DNA of 64,000 bases from Methylobacterium sp. Leaf104 (lineage in GTDB: Bacteria > Pseudomonadota > Alphaproteobacteria > Rhizobiales > Beijerinckiaceae). Within the stretch, counting starts at the first letter, position 1, and each line of letters opens with the position of its first letter. The stretch is from assembly GCF_001422885.1 (NCBI RefSeq), contig NZ_LMMZ01000001.1:753-64752 (forward strand). The letters run 5' to 3'. The notes beneath the pieces were generated by a model. The model was not told the origin of the DNA. It searched no databases and worked only from the letters and a program-made list of their open reading frames with translations. Positions 36,981 through 45,813 of the stretch are shown one piece after another. The position numbers and the translations under genes were made by a program.

Positions 36981-39149
36981 CTAGGGCTCCGTGGTCAGGG
37001 CGGCGCTGCGGTCCGTGGCCGCGAGGGGAATCGCCTGCAGGGCCTCCAGCACGAGGCCCGGGGTGAGGATCTGGGGCAGGATCGCGGGCTCGCCGGAGCC
37101 GGCATAGAGCAGGTAGAGCGGCACGCCGCTGCGGCCATGGCGCTCCAGCAGACGGGTGATCTCGGGATTCTGGTTGGTCCAGTCGCCCTTGAGATAGGTG
37201 ATGCCGCGGGCCTTCAGGCCGGCCTGGACGGTCTCGGAACGCAGGGCCGCGCGCTCGTTGACCTGGCAGGTGATGCACCAGGCCGCCGTCATGTTCACGA
37301 AGACCGGCTTGCCCTGCGCCAGGAGCCCGTCGAGGCGCGCCTGGGTGAAGGCGCCCGCATCGGCCCGGGCGGTGTCGGCTCCGGCCCGGTCCCGGTCGAG
37401 CCCGAGGGTGAGGACGGCGAGCGCGCCGAGGGCCGCCACGGCGGTGCCGCGCGCGATCCAGGTGCCGGCCGGGCCGGCCCCGTGCCCGCGCTCCCAGGCC
37501 CAGGCGGCGAGGCCGACCAGCACGAGGCCGACCAGGGCGCCGAGCAGCCCGGCCGAGCCGACCTGCTGCGACAGGACCCAGACCAGCCAGGCGACGGTGG
37601 CGTAGATCGGGAAGGCCAGCGCTCCCTTCAGGGTGTCCATCCAGGCGCCGGGACGGGGCAGGCGCCGTAGGGCCGCCGGCCAGATCGTCAGCACGAGGAA
37701 GGGCAGGGCGAGGCCGAGGCCGAGGCTCGCGAAGACGGCGAGGCTCACGCCGGCCTCCTGCGTCAGGGCGAAGCCCACCGCCGAACCCATGAAGGGGGCG
37801 GTGCAGGGGGTGGCCACCACCGTGGCGAGCACGCCGGTGAAGAACGAGCCCTCGAGACCCGCCCGCCGGGTCAGCCCGGCGCCGAGGCCCGCGATGCCGG
37901 CGCCGAGATGCACGACGCCCGACAGGCTGAGCCCCATGGCGAGCAGCAGATAGGCGAGGCCCGCCACCACCAGGGGCGATTGCAGCTGGAAGCCCCAGCC
38001 GATGCCGGCGCCCGCCCCCTTCAGGGCGATGAGCAGGCCGGCGAGGGCCAGGAAGGAGGCCAGCACGCCGGCCGTGTAGGCGAGGCCGTGCAGCCGGACC
38101 CGGCCCGCCGGCTCGCCCGAATGCGTCACGAGGCCGAGCACCTTGATCGACAGGACGGGGAAGACGCAGGGCATCAGGTTGAGGAGGAGGCCGCCCAGGA
38201 AGGCGAGGCCGGCCGCGCTCCAGAGCGTCAGGCTCTCCTCAGGGGCCTGCACCGGCGCCGGAGCGGCCGGCGCGGCTGCGGCCGAGGCCGTCGCCGCGGC
38301 GGCCGGGCTCGGGGCCTCGCCGATGGCGTAGGCGCGGCGCACGGGGCCGTCCGGCGTCGCCTCGTCGAAGGTCAGCACGCCCGGCAGGGAGGCGGGAGCC
38401 GCCTCGGTGGTGTCGCCGCGGGCGAGATCGATGTGCAGGCCGTCCGCATCGCTGCGCGCCTCCTGGGGCGCCGCGTTCTCGATGGCGGTCTCGGCATAGG
38501 GGAAGTAGGCGAGGGACTCCGCCGCCAATCCCGGCGGGGTGGCGAGGTGGACCTGCAGGCGCCCGTTCTCGGCGCCGTAGCGCACCGGCCAGGGCGCGGG
38601 CACCGGCAGGGCCGCGCGGGCGGCCTCGAACAGCCGCATCGATCCCGGCGCGGCCCCCGTGCTGGTGCCGCCCTGCGCCACCGGCAGGGTCAGGCGCAGC
38701 TCGGCCGAGCCCGGCACGCATTCGCGCTCGCAGACGAGGTAGCTCAGCTTGGCCTGGAGCGTCACCGGCCTGGCCGGCGCCAGGGTGACCGGCGGGGTCA
38801 CCTGCGCGAGGAGGACGGCCTCGCCCTCGTAGCCGAAATTCATCAGGTGGGAGACGGGAATGCGGCTCGGGCTCGGCCACTGGATCGCTCCCGCCGAGAA
38901 CCCGGCCGGCAGCGTCCAGGCGACCTCCGGGGCCAGGCCGGAATCGCCGGGATTGCGCCAGTAGACGTGCCAGTGCGGCCGCATCACCATGCGGATGGCG
39001 ACCGTGAAGGGTTCGCCGGGCCGGATCGCGGCGGGCTCCCCGACGAGGCTCGCCTTCACGAGGTCGGCCGGCACCTTGAAGCCCTGCGCGCAAGCGAGGG
39101 TCGGAGCGAGGCCGAACAGCGCGAGCGCCAGGGCGAGAAGCTGGATCAT
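36981..39149 (-). CDS. Thiol:disulfide interchange protein, DsbD/ScsB type
   Basis: 722 residues in three parts. A signal peptide and periplasmic domain (residues 1-280; RMVMRPHWHVYWRNPGDSG, and a Cys pair in LVCERECVPG) are followed by an eight-span membrane core (SLTLWSAAGLAFLGGLLLN, LMPCVFPVLSIK, ATVVATPCTAPFMGSA, where the two CP-containing segments carry the transport Cys). A C-terminal thioredoxin-like domain with AAWCITCQ ends the protein. The long N-terminal domain is that of ScsB-like proteins, linked elsewhere to copper tolerance and periplasmic reduction. It moves electrons from cytoplasmic thioredoxin to periplasmic partners. Confidence 0.92.
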   Translation of the reverse strand: MIQLLALALALFGLAPTLACAQGFKVPADLVKASLVGEPAAIRPGEPFTVAIRMVMRPHWHVYWRNPGDSGLAPEVAWTLPAGFSAGAIQWPSPSRIPVSHLMNFGYEGEAVLLAQVTPPVTLAPARPVTLQAKLSYLVCERECVPGSAELRLTLPVAQGGTSTGAAPGSMRLFEAARAALPVPAPWPVRYGAENGRLQVHLATPPGLAAESLAYFPYAETAIENAAPQEARSDADGLHIDLARGDTTEAAPASLPGVLTFDEATPDGPVRRAYAIGEAPSPAAAATASAAAAPAAPAPVQAPEESLTLWSAAGLAFLGGLLLNLMPCVFPVLSIKVLGLVTHSGEPAGRVRLHGLAYTAGVLASFLALAGLLIALKGAGAGIGWGFQLQSPLVVAGLAYLLLAMGLSLSGVVHLGAGIAGLGAGLTRRAGLEGSFFTGVLATVVATPCTAPFMGSAVGFALTQEAGVSLAVFASLGLGLALPFLVLTIWPAALRRLPRPGAWMDTLKGALAFPIYATVAWLVWVLSQQVGSAGLLGALVGLVLVGLAAWAWERGHGAGPAGTWIARGTAVAALGALAVLTLGLDRDRAGADTARADAGAFTQARLDGLLAQGKPVFVNMTAAWCITCQVNERAALRSETVQAGLKARGITYLKGDWTNQNPEITRLLERHGRSGVPLYLLYAGSGEPAILPQILTPGLVLEALQAIPLAATDRSAALTTEP

Positions 39150-39302
39150 CGGGTCCTGTTCGGCGATGGAAGCGTCGAGATTACGTCCGTTCGGTGCAGG
39201 GGTGAAATCCCGAGGCCGCGAGGTCCCTTGTCCCCAGCTTTCCGGTCGTCCGAAAGAGGCGGGATGGTCGCAAGGGCCGCCCGGCGCTCCGCGCGCGCCG
39301 GA

Positions 39303-41129
39303 TCAGACCGCCACGACCATCGGCCGGGTCGCCTCCTCGAGCCAGGTCCGCGTCGCCGCGTCGAGGTCCGGCCCCAGGGCCTCCCGCACGCGGGCATGGT
39401 AGGCGTCGATCCAGGCCATCTCCTCGGGGGCCAGGAGATCGGGGCGGATCAGGCGGCGGTCGAAAGGGGCCAGCGTGAGCGTCTCGAACCCGAGCATCGG
39501 GCGTTCGCCGCCGGGCACCGCGCGGGCCTCGACGAGCACGAGGTTCTCCAGGCGGATGCCGTAGGCGCCGGGCTTGTAGTAGCCCGGTTCGTTCGAGAGG
39601 ATCATGCCGGGCTCCAGGGCGACCGTCCCGGTCTTGGCGATCCGCTGCGGCCCCTCGTGCACCGACAGGAAGGCCCCGACGCCGTGGCCGGTGCCGTGGT
39701 CGAAGTCGAGGCCGGCCTCCCAGAGCGGCAGGCGGGCGAAGGCGTCGATCTGCGCCCCCGTGGTCCCCTTCGGGAACACCGCCCGGGCGATGCCGATATG
39801 GCCCCGGAGCACGCGGGTGAAGTGCTCGCGCATCGCCTCCGAGGGGTCGCCGACCGCCACCGTGCGGGTGATGTCGGTGGTGCCGTCGGCGTATTGCGCC
39901 CCGGAATCCACGAGGAACAGCTCGCCGGGGAGGACGCACCGGTCGGTCTCCCGGCTCACCCGGTAGTGGACGATGGCGCCGTTGGCGCCGCTGCCCGAGA
40001 TCGTCGGGAACGAGACGTCCCGCAGCAGGCCGCCCGCGGCGCGGAAATCCTCCAGGGCCTCCACCGCGGCGATCTCGGTCAGCGTCTCGCCCTGGGCATC
40101 GAGCCAGGCGAGGAAGCGGGTCACGGCGATGCCATCGCGAAAGTGGGCGGCGCGGGTGCCGGCGATCTCGGCCGCGTTCTTCACCGCCTTCATGGCGGTG
40201 ATGGGATCGGGCCCCAGATCCGCGACGCCGCCGGCCGCCTCGACGCGCTGCTTGAGGGCGAAGGCGGCCGTGGCGGCGTCGAGGCGCAGGCGCGCGGCGT
40301 TCGCCGCCTGGGCCGCGAGGCCCTCCTCGAAGGCGGCGTGCGGATGCAGGTCGGCCAGGGGCGCCAGGGCGGCGCGCAGCTCCGGGCTCGGGTTCGGCGA
40401 GGTCAGGTAGAGGGCGGCCCGGCCGGTGCGCGGCACCAGCGCGTAGCCCAGCGCCAGGGGCGTGTGGGCCACGTCGCCGCCGCGCAGGTTGAAGGCCCAG
40501 GCGAGGTTGTGCGGATCCGAGATCACCAGGGCGGCATCGTCCGCCTCGGCGAGGACCGCCCTGATGCGGGCGAGCTTGTCCTCGGCGGACTCGCCGGCTA
40601 GGGCCGGAGGATGCGCGACCACCGGGCCGGCCGGGGCCTGCGGCCGGTCGGTCCAGACCGCGTCGACGGGGTTCGCCGCCACCGCCTGCAGGCGCGCGCC
40701 AGCCCTGGTCACCGCGCGTTCCAGGCGCGCGACGCTGTCGGGTGTGTGCAGCCAGGGATCGTAGGCGAGCACCTGGCCGGGCTTGATATGGGCGCCGATC
40801 CAGGCCGCCACGCTGGTCTCGGCCAGGGGCACCGGGGTGATGATCGCGGTGTCGACCTGGGCGGGGGCCTGGAGCGTGTAGCGCCCGTCGACGACGAGGG
40901 CCGCCGCCTCGGCCAGGATCACGGCGGTGCCGGCCGAACCGGTGAAGCCGGTGAGCCAGGCGAGGCGCTCGGCCTGGGGCGGCACGTATTCGGACTGGTG
41001 CTCGTCGGCGCGGGGCACCACGAAGCCGTCGAGCCCGGCGGTTCGCAGCGTTTCGCGCAGGGCGCGGATGCGGGCCGCGCCCTGACGGTGGCTCGGATCG
41101 TCGAAGGTCTGGAAGCGGAGGCGCGTCAT
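39303..41129 (-). CDS. Xaa-Pro aminopeptidase, M24B family
   Basis: 608 residues, the long three-domain form. Two creatinase-like N-terminal domains (residues 1-310) precede the catalytic pita-bread domain. Metal ligands are in place: Asp pair in LVDSGAQYADGTTDIT, His in HGTGHGVGAFLSVHE, Glu in ILSNEPGYYKPG and ENLVLVEA. It cleaves N-terminal residues before proline, in the cytoplasm. Next to prmA on the same strand with a 22-base gap. Confidence 0.92.
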   Translation of the reverse strand: MTRLRFQTFDDPSHRQGAARIRALRETLRTAGLDGFVVPRADEHQSEYVPPQAERLAWLTGFTGSAGTAVILAEAAALVVDGRYTLQAPAQVDTAIITPVPLAETSVAAWIGAHIKPGQVLAYDPWLHTPDSVARLERAVTRAGARLQAVAANPVDAVWTDRPQAPAGPVVAHPPALAGESAEDKLARIRAVLAEADDAALVISDPHNLAWAFNLRGGDVAHTPLALGYALVPRTGRAALYLTSPNPSPELRAALAPLADLHPHAAFEEGLAAQAANAARLRLDAATAAFALKQRVEAAGGVADLGPDPITAMKAVKNAAEIAGTRAAHFRDGIAVTRFLAWLDAQGETLTEIAAVEALEDFRAAGGLLRDVSFPTISGSGANGAIVHYRVSRETDRCVLPGELFLVDSGAQYADGTTDITRTVAVGDPSEAMREHFTRVLRGHIGIARAVFPKGTTGAQIDAFARLPLWEAGLDFDHGTGHGVGAFLSVHEGPQRIAKTGTVALEPGMILSNEPGYYKPGAYGIRLENLVLVEARAVPGGERPMLGFETLTLAPFDRRLIRPDLLAPEEMAWIDAYHARVREALGPDLDAATRTWLEEATRPMVVAV

Positions 41130-41151
41130 GGCGCCCAGGGTTACGCCGGGC

Positions 41152-42090
41152 TCAGAGGGGCCGCAACCACGGCCGACGCGGGCGCGGTGCCGCGCCGCCG
41201 CGCTTCAGCACGAGCGTCGCCCAGCCCTCGATCAGCCCGTGCCGGGCGAGATGGAAGCCGCGGTGCCGGTAGGTGGAGAGCACGCCGGGCACGTCGCGCT
41301 CGATGAGGCCGGACAGGATCAGCACGCCGTGGTCGGCGACCACCGCCGTCAGCGAGGGCGCCAGCCCCTTGAGCGGCCGCGCCAGGATGTTGGCGAAGAC
41401 CACGTCGAAGCGGCGCGGACGATCGGCCAGCGGATGGCGCACGCCCGGCCCCTGGTAGAGCCTGAGCACGGGCCCGAGGCCGTTCAGGCGGGCATTGCCG
41501 ATGGCGGTGGTCACCGCCTCCGAGTCGAGGTCGCCGGCGATGACCGGCCTGTGCAGGGCCTTGGCCGCCGCGAAGGCGAGGATGCCGGTGCCGGTGCCGA
41601 CGTCGAGCACGTGGGCCGGGCGCCCGCGCCTGAGGATCCCGGCGAAGGCCCGGAGGCAGCCCAGGGTGGTGCCGTGATGGCCGGTGCCGAAGGCGAGCGC
41701 CGCCTCGATCTCGATGGCGAGGTCGTTGGCGCGGACCGTGTCGCGGTCGTGGCTGCCATGGACGAGGAAGCGGCCGGCCCGCACCGGCTTCAGACCCTCC
41801 AGGGAGGCGCGCACCCAATCCTGCTGGTCGATGGTCTCGAAGGTGGCGACGTCCGCCTGCGCGCCGACCACGGGGCGGATCAGGTCGCGGATCAAGGCCT
41901 CGTCGGGCGCGTCGGCGAAGTAGGCTTCCAGGCGCCAGGTCCGGCCGTCCTCGGCCTCGAAGGCGGCCACCGCCGTCTGCGTCGGATCGAACATCTCGCC
42001 GAGGAGGTCGGTCATCGCGCGGGCCGAACCCTCGTCGGTGAGGAGGCGCAGGACGTGGGTCGGGCGGTGGGGAGGCAGGCCTTCGAGCAT
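41152..42090 (-). CDS. prmA: Ribosomal protein L11 methyltransferase
   Basis: 312 residues from the ATG at 42090 (a longer frame to 42165 adds a poorly conserved basic stretch). The SAM-binding motif is LDVGTGTGILAFAAAKA, followed by the substrate-side motif VVFANILARPL (the N-I-L-A signature of PrmA) and FGTGHHGTT. The N-terminal domain that recognises L11 covers residues 1-110. It trimethylates L11 at several positions. Probably co-transcribed with the aminopeptidase gene. Confidence 0.92.
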   Translation of the reverse strand: MLEGLPPHRPTHVLRLLTDEGSARAMTDLLGEMFDPTQTAVAAFEAEDGRTWRLEAYFADAPDEALIRDLIRPVVGAQADVATFETIDQQDWVRASLEGLKPVRAGRFLVHGSHDRDTVRANDLAIEIEAALAFGTGHHGTTLGCLRAFAGILRRGRPAHVLDVGTGTGILAFAAAKALHRPVIAGDLDSEAVTTAIGNARLNGLGPVLRLYQGPGVRHPLADRPRRFDVVFANILARPLKGLAPSLTAVVADHGVLILSGLIERDVPGVLSTYRHRGFHLARHGLIEGWATLVLKRGGAAPRPRRPWLRPL

Positions 42091-42248
42091 GGCCGGGGCT
42101 CTACCACCCACGCGGTTCCGCCGCCACCACGCATCTGCGACGTCCCGCCGCCACGACCCGCTCAAGCTTGCCCGGAACCGAAATCCGGCATTCGCGTTTG
42201 CTCTCGCTTCTCCAGCTTCATCTCGATGTCGGAGCGTGCGTTGTGCGT

Positions 42249-42452
42249 ATGAAAATCAGAAGAACCGGCGGTCGAACGCCGGTCGTCCTCGCCGAAAAGT
42301 CCAAGGCCCGCCGGCGCCTCGTGCGCGAGCGCGGGGTCTTTTCCGACGCCGAGACCCTGACGGGACCGATGCCCGGGTCGATGCTCGTCCTGCTCAGCCG
42401 CCTGCACCGCTCCGAGCGTCCGCTCCGCGACGAGGACGAGCACGGCGCCTGA
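42249..42452 (+). CDS. Small basic protein, 67 aa
   Basis: ATG at 42249 gives MKIRRTGGRTPVVLAEKSK. The product is rich in Arg and Lys early and acidic at the end (RDEDEHGA), with GC-rich third positions matching neighbouring genes. No clear ribosome site, and no family recognised. It is placed between divergent prmA and modA. Called as likely but not certain. Confidence 0.45.
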   Translation: MKIRRTGGRTPVVLAEKSKARRRLVRERGVFSDAETLTGPMPGSMLVLLSRLHRSERPLRDEDEHGA

Positions 42453-42513
42453 TCGCGTCGGCGCCGATCCATGCTATGGCGGGCGCTCCGGCGAAAAATG
42501 TAAGAGCAGGGCG

Positions 42514-43317
42514 ATGAAACAGACGAAACGGATGTTGCTCGGCGTGGTCCTGGGCGCGATGGGCAGCCTCGGGCTCGCCCGAGGCGTCGCCCCGGCGCGG
42601 GCCGAGACACCCGTGGTGGTGTTCGCCGCCGCCAGCCTCAAGAACGCCCTCGACGAGGCCGCCGCCGCCTGGACCAAGGAGACGGGCAAGACCGCCAAGA
42701 TCTCCTACGCGGCCTCCAGCGCGCTGGCCAAGCAGATCGAGGCCGGCGCGCCGGCCGACCTGTTCGTCTCCGCCGATCTCGCCTGGATGGACTACGTGGC
42801 GGGCAAGGACGGCCTCAAGCCGGGCACGCGCGCCAACCTCCTGCGCAATGCCCTCGTGCTGATCGCCCCGAAGGACGCGCCCGTGGCCGTGGACCTCAAG
42901 CCCGGTCTCGACCTCGCCAAGGTCCTCGGCGACGGACGCATCGCCATGGGCAACGTCGAGGCGGTGCCGGCCGGCAAGTACGGCAAGGCGGCGCTCGAGA
43001 ATCTCGGCGCCTGGGAGGGCGTGAAGGGCCGGGTCGCCCAGGCCGAGAACGTGCGGGCAGCGCTCCTCCTCGTGGCCCGCGGCGAGGCGCCGCTGGGCAT
43101 CGTCTACGCCACCGATGCGGTCTCGGACCCGAGCGTGAAGGTGGTCGCCACCTTTCCGGCCGCGAGCCACCCGCCCGTGATCTATCCCGTGGCGCTGACG
43201 AAGGATTCGACCAACCCGGATGCGGCGGCGCTCCTCGCCTACCTGCGCAGCCCGGCCGCGCGCAGTTTCTTCGAGCGTCAGGGCTTCTCGGTGATCGGCG
43301 CCGAGAACCGGACCTGA
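42514..43317 (+). CDS. modA: Molybdate ABC transporter periplasmic binding protein
   Basis: 267 residues. Signal peptide in residues 1-30 (GVVLGAMGSLGLARGVAPARA). The mature protein has the ModA landmarks VVFAAASLKNALDEAAA, ISYAASSALAKQIEAGAPADLFVSAD and GEAPLGIVYATDA. It binds molybdate or tungstate and delivers it to ModBC. First gene of modABC, with 10 bases to modB. Molybdenum uptake would serve enzymes such as formate dehydrogenase, which is inference. Confidence 0.94.
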   Translation: MKQTKRMLLGVVLGAMGSLGLARGVAPARAETPVVVFAAASLKNALDEAAAAWTKETGKTAKISYAASSALAKQIEAGAPADLFVSADLAWMDYVAGKDGLKPGTRANLLRNALVLIAPKDAPVAVDLKPGLDLAKVLGDGRIAMGNVEAVPAGKYGKAALENLGAWEGVKGRVAQAENVRAALLLVARGEAPLGIVYATDAVSDPSVKVVATFPAASHPPVIYPVALTKDSTNPDAAALLAYLRSPAARSFFERQGFSVIGAENRT

Positions 43318-43327
43318 TCGCCCGGTC

Positions 43328-44041
43328 TTGCTCCACACGATCCCGGACCGGCTCGGCCTGACGCCGGAGGAATGGTCCGCCATCGCCCTCAGCCTGCGCG
43401 TGGCCGGGGTCGCCACCCTGGCGAGCCTCGTCCCGGGCCTGGCCGTCGCCTGGGTCCTGGCGCGCCGGCGCTTCCCCGGGCGGGCGCTCCTCGACGGGCT
43501 GGTGCATCTTCCGCTCATCCTGCCGCCGGTGGTGACCGGCTACCTCCTGCTCCTCGCCTTCGGCCGGCGCGGCACCTTCGGGGCCTTGCTGGCCGATCTC
43601 GGCATCGTGCTCTCGTTCCGCTGGACCGGCGCGGCCCTCGCCTGCGCGGTGATGGGGTTTCCCCTGATGGTGCGGGCGATGCGCCTCTCCCTGGAGGCCG
43701 TCGATGCCCGGGTCGAGCAGGCCGCCGCTACCCTCGGCGCCGGACCCCTCGCGGTCTTCCTCACCGTGACGCTGCCCCTCGCCCTGCCCGGCGTCCTCGC
43801 CGGCGCGGTGCTGGCCTTCGCCAAGGCGATGGGCGAATTCGGCGCCACCATCACCTTCGTGTCGAACATCCCCGGCGAGACCCAGACCCTGCCCTCGGCG
43901 ATCTACACCCTGACCCAGGTGCCGGGCGGCGAGGCGGGCGCCCTGCGCCTCACCCTGGTCTCGGTGGCGATCTCGATGGCGGCCCTGCTGGTCTCCGAAT
44001 TCCTGGCCCGCCGGGTCGGGCGGCGGATCGGGGCGGCCTGA
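43328..44041 (+). CDS. modB: Molybdate ABC transporter permease
   Basis: 237 residues with five to six membrane segments, starting at a TTG (43328) because no ATG or GTG fits. The EAA loop, where the ATPase docks, is LSLEAVDARVEQAAATLGAG. It is followed by LPLALPGVLAGAVLAFAKAMGEFGATITF, typical of ModB. It forms the channel with ModC. The stop is 4 bases before the modC ATG. Confidence 0.93.
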   Translation: MLHTIPDRLGLTPEEWSAIALSLRVAGVATLASLVPGLAVAWVLARRRFPGRALLDGLVHLPLILPPVVTGYLLLLAFGRRGTFGALLADLGIVLSFRWTGAALACAVMGFPLMVRAMRLSLEAVDARVEQAAATLGAGPLAVFLTVTLPLALPGVLAGAVLAFAKAMGEFGATITFVSNIPGETQTLPSAIYTLTQVPGGEAGALRLTLVSVAISMAALLVSEFLARRVGRRIGAA

Positions 44042-44045
44042 AGCG

Positions 44046-45155
44046 ATGACGCTCACGGTCGATCTCGCCCTGGCGCGCGGCGCCTTCCGCCTCGACGTGG
44101 CCTTCGCCGCGCCCGCCGGGCTCACCGTCCTGTTCGGCCGCTCCGGTTCGGGCAAGAGCACGGTGATCGCCTGCCTCGCCGGGCTGGCCCGGCCCGACCG
44201 GGGCCGGATCACCCTCGACGGCGAGACCCTGCTCGACACCGACCGCGGCCACGCGGTGCCCGCCCATCGCCGCCGCATCGGCACCGTGTTCCAGGAGGCG
44301 CGGCTGATGCCCCACCTCTCGGTCCGGCAGAACCTCGCCTACGGACGCTGGTTCGCGCGCGGGCGCCGGGATGCCGCGGGCCTGGAGCCGGAGGCGGTGG
44401 TCGCGCTCCTGGGGATCGGCCACCTCCTCGACCGGCAGCCGGCCGGGCTCTCGGGCGGCGAGGGCCAGCGGGTGGCGATCGGCCGGGCGCTGCTGTCCCG
44501 GCCCCGCCTGCTTCTGATGGACGAGCCGCTCGCCGCCCTCGATGCCGAGCGCAAGGCCGAGATCCTGCCGTTGATCGAGCGCCTGCGCGACGGGGCCGGC
44601 ATCCCCATCGTCTATGTCAGCCATGCCGTGCCGGAGGTGGCGCGCCTCGCCGATACCATCGTGGTGCTGGAGGCGGGGCGCGTCGCCGCGGCCGGACCCG
44701 CCGAGGGCATCCTGCGCCGGGGCGATCTCGGTGCCTTCCACGCGGCCGAGGCCGGCGCGCTCCTCGACATGGTGGTGGAGGCCGATGCGCCGAATGCGGG
44801 GTTGACGCTTCTGTCGGGACGAGCCGGGCGGCTCCTGGTGCCGCGCCTCGCCCAGGCGGTGGGAACCGGTCTGCGCGTCCACATCCCCGCGCGCGACGTC
44901 CTGATCTCCCTCGACGAACCGGCCGGCCTGAGTGCCCGCAACCGCCTGAGCGGCCAGGTGCTCGCCCTGCACGTTCAGGCGGAGGGCACGGTGCTGGTGG
45001 AGGTGGATTGCGGCGGCGCCGTTCTCTCCGCGCGCCTGACGCGCGCCTCCGTCCACGAGCTCGGCCTCGTGCCCGGCCGGCCGGTTTTCGCCATCGTCAA
45101 GAGCGTCGCCTTCGATCCCCATGGCATGGGGCGCGCGGCTGCGGTCGAGATCTGA
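44046..45155 (+). CDS. modC: Molybdate ABC transporter ATPase
   Basis: 369 residues. Walker A is FGRSGSGKSTVIA (residues 30-42), Q-loop VFQEARLMPHL, signature LSGGEGQRVAIGRAL, Walker B LLLMDEPLAALD and the switch His in YVSHAVPE. A C-terminal TOBE/Mop-like molybdate-binding domain is present (NRLSGQVLALHVQAEGTVL). It powers ModB. Last gene of the operon; no terminator with a T-run seen after it. Confidence 0.95.
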   Translation: MTLTVDLALARGAFRLDVAFAAPAGLTVLFGRSGSGKSTVIACLAGLARPDRGRITLDGETLLDTDRGHAVPAHRRRIGTVFQEARLMPHLSVRQNLAYGRWFARGRRDAAGLEPEAVVALLGIGHLLDRQPAGLSGGEGQRVAIGRALLSRPRLLLMDEPLAALDAERKAEILPLIERLRDGAGIPIVYVSHAVPEVARLADTIVVLEAGRVAAAGPAEGILRRGDLGAFHAAEAGALLDMVVEADAPNAGLTLLSGRAGRLLVPRLAQAVGTGLRVHIPARDVLISLDEPAGLSARNRLSGQVLALHVQAEGTVLVEVDCGGAVLSARLTRASVHELGLVPGRPVFAIVKSVAFDPHGMGRAAAVEI

Positions 45156-45303
45156 GGGGTCGTTAAAATTCGATGCATCGCCTTGGCATCGGCTTGAGCA
45201 TGCCCGCCAAGAAGGGCCTGGCCGGACCGATTCCTTAAGATCGCATTCACGCCGCGCGTCTTGTCTGGTGGCGGAATGCAAGAGCCGCGATCAGGAGCGT
45301 GCC

Positions 45304-45699
45304 ATGTCCATCACCAGCTTAGGCGTCACGCCGCCGACCCGCGTCACCGGCGCGACGCCGGCGCCAATTCCGCCCGTCCAGCCGGTCCAGGCCCCGGCAC
45401 CCCTCGCGCCCGCGGTGCGGGTCGATATCCGTGGTCGCGACCAGGGCTCCGATCCCCGGTCCGGGATCGCGCGTGCGCCGGCCCCGGAGGAGAACGCCAA
45501 GGCGGCGCAGGCCACGATGGAGCCCCGCATCCGGATCGACCAGGACACCAAGGCGGTGGTCTACCAGGAGGTCGACCCGAATTCGGGAGACGTCGTCGTC
45601 CAGCTGCCCGACCCGGTGGTGCTCAAGGCCCGGGCCTATGCGGAAGCCGCCGAGGCCCGCGCCAAGCCCGCCACCCGCCCCCTCGACCGCACCGCCTGA
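45304..45699 (+). CDS. FlaG-like flagellar protein
   Basis: 131 residues from the ATG at 45304 (MSITSLGVTPPTRVTGA). The first 70 residues are Pro/Ala/Thr-rich and flexible. The C-terminal part, IRIDQDTKAVVYQEVDP followed by SGDVVVQLPDPVVLKA, resembles FlaG proteins (pattern V-D-x-x-T-x-x-V-V-K-x-x-D-x-x-T-G-E-V-I-x-Q-I-P). The position next to the flagellin gene, convergent and separated by a strong bidirectional terminator, supports a flagellar role. Assignment rests on weak similarity. Confidence 0.6.
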   Translation: MSITSLGVTPPTRVTGATPAPIPPVQPVQAPAPLAPAVRVDIRGRDQGSDPRSGIARAPAPEENAKAAQATMEPRIRIDQDTKAVVYQEVDPNSGDVVVQLPDPVVLKARAYAEAAEARAKPATRPLDRTA

Positions 45700-45722
45700 G
45701 CCGCAGGGCCGATTGAAAACGA

Positions 45723-45757
45723 AGAAGGCCGGGGCGCTGAGCCCCGGCCTTCTCTTT
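45723..45757. terminator. Bidirectional intrinsic terminator
   Basis: 13-bp perfect stem AGAAGGCCGGGGC/GCCCCGGCCTTCT with a 5-base loop and CTTTT after it on the plus strand. It lies between the FlaG-like and flagellin stops, so it probably ends both transcripts. Confidence 0.9.
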
Positions 45758-45813
45758 TGCCGTCGGTGGAAACAGGAGAACCGCCGGCCCGAGGGCCGGC
45801 GGTGGGCTCGTCC

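Noticed and set aside
37908..40601. Long plus-strand open frame opposite the dsbD-like and aminopeptidase genes
   Set aside because: Shadow frame; the minus-strand proteins have intact catalytic motifs throughout.
45180..45200. Sigma-54-like TGGCAT...TTGAGC before the FlaG-like gene
   Set aside because: Spacing between GG and GC is 11 rather than 10, and the downstream half is a poor match.
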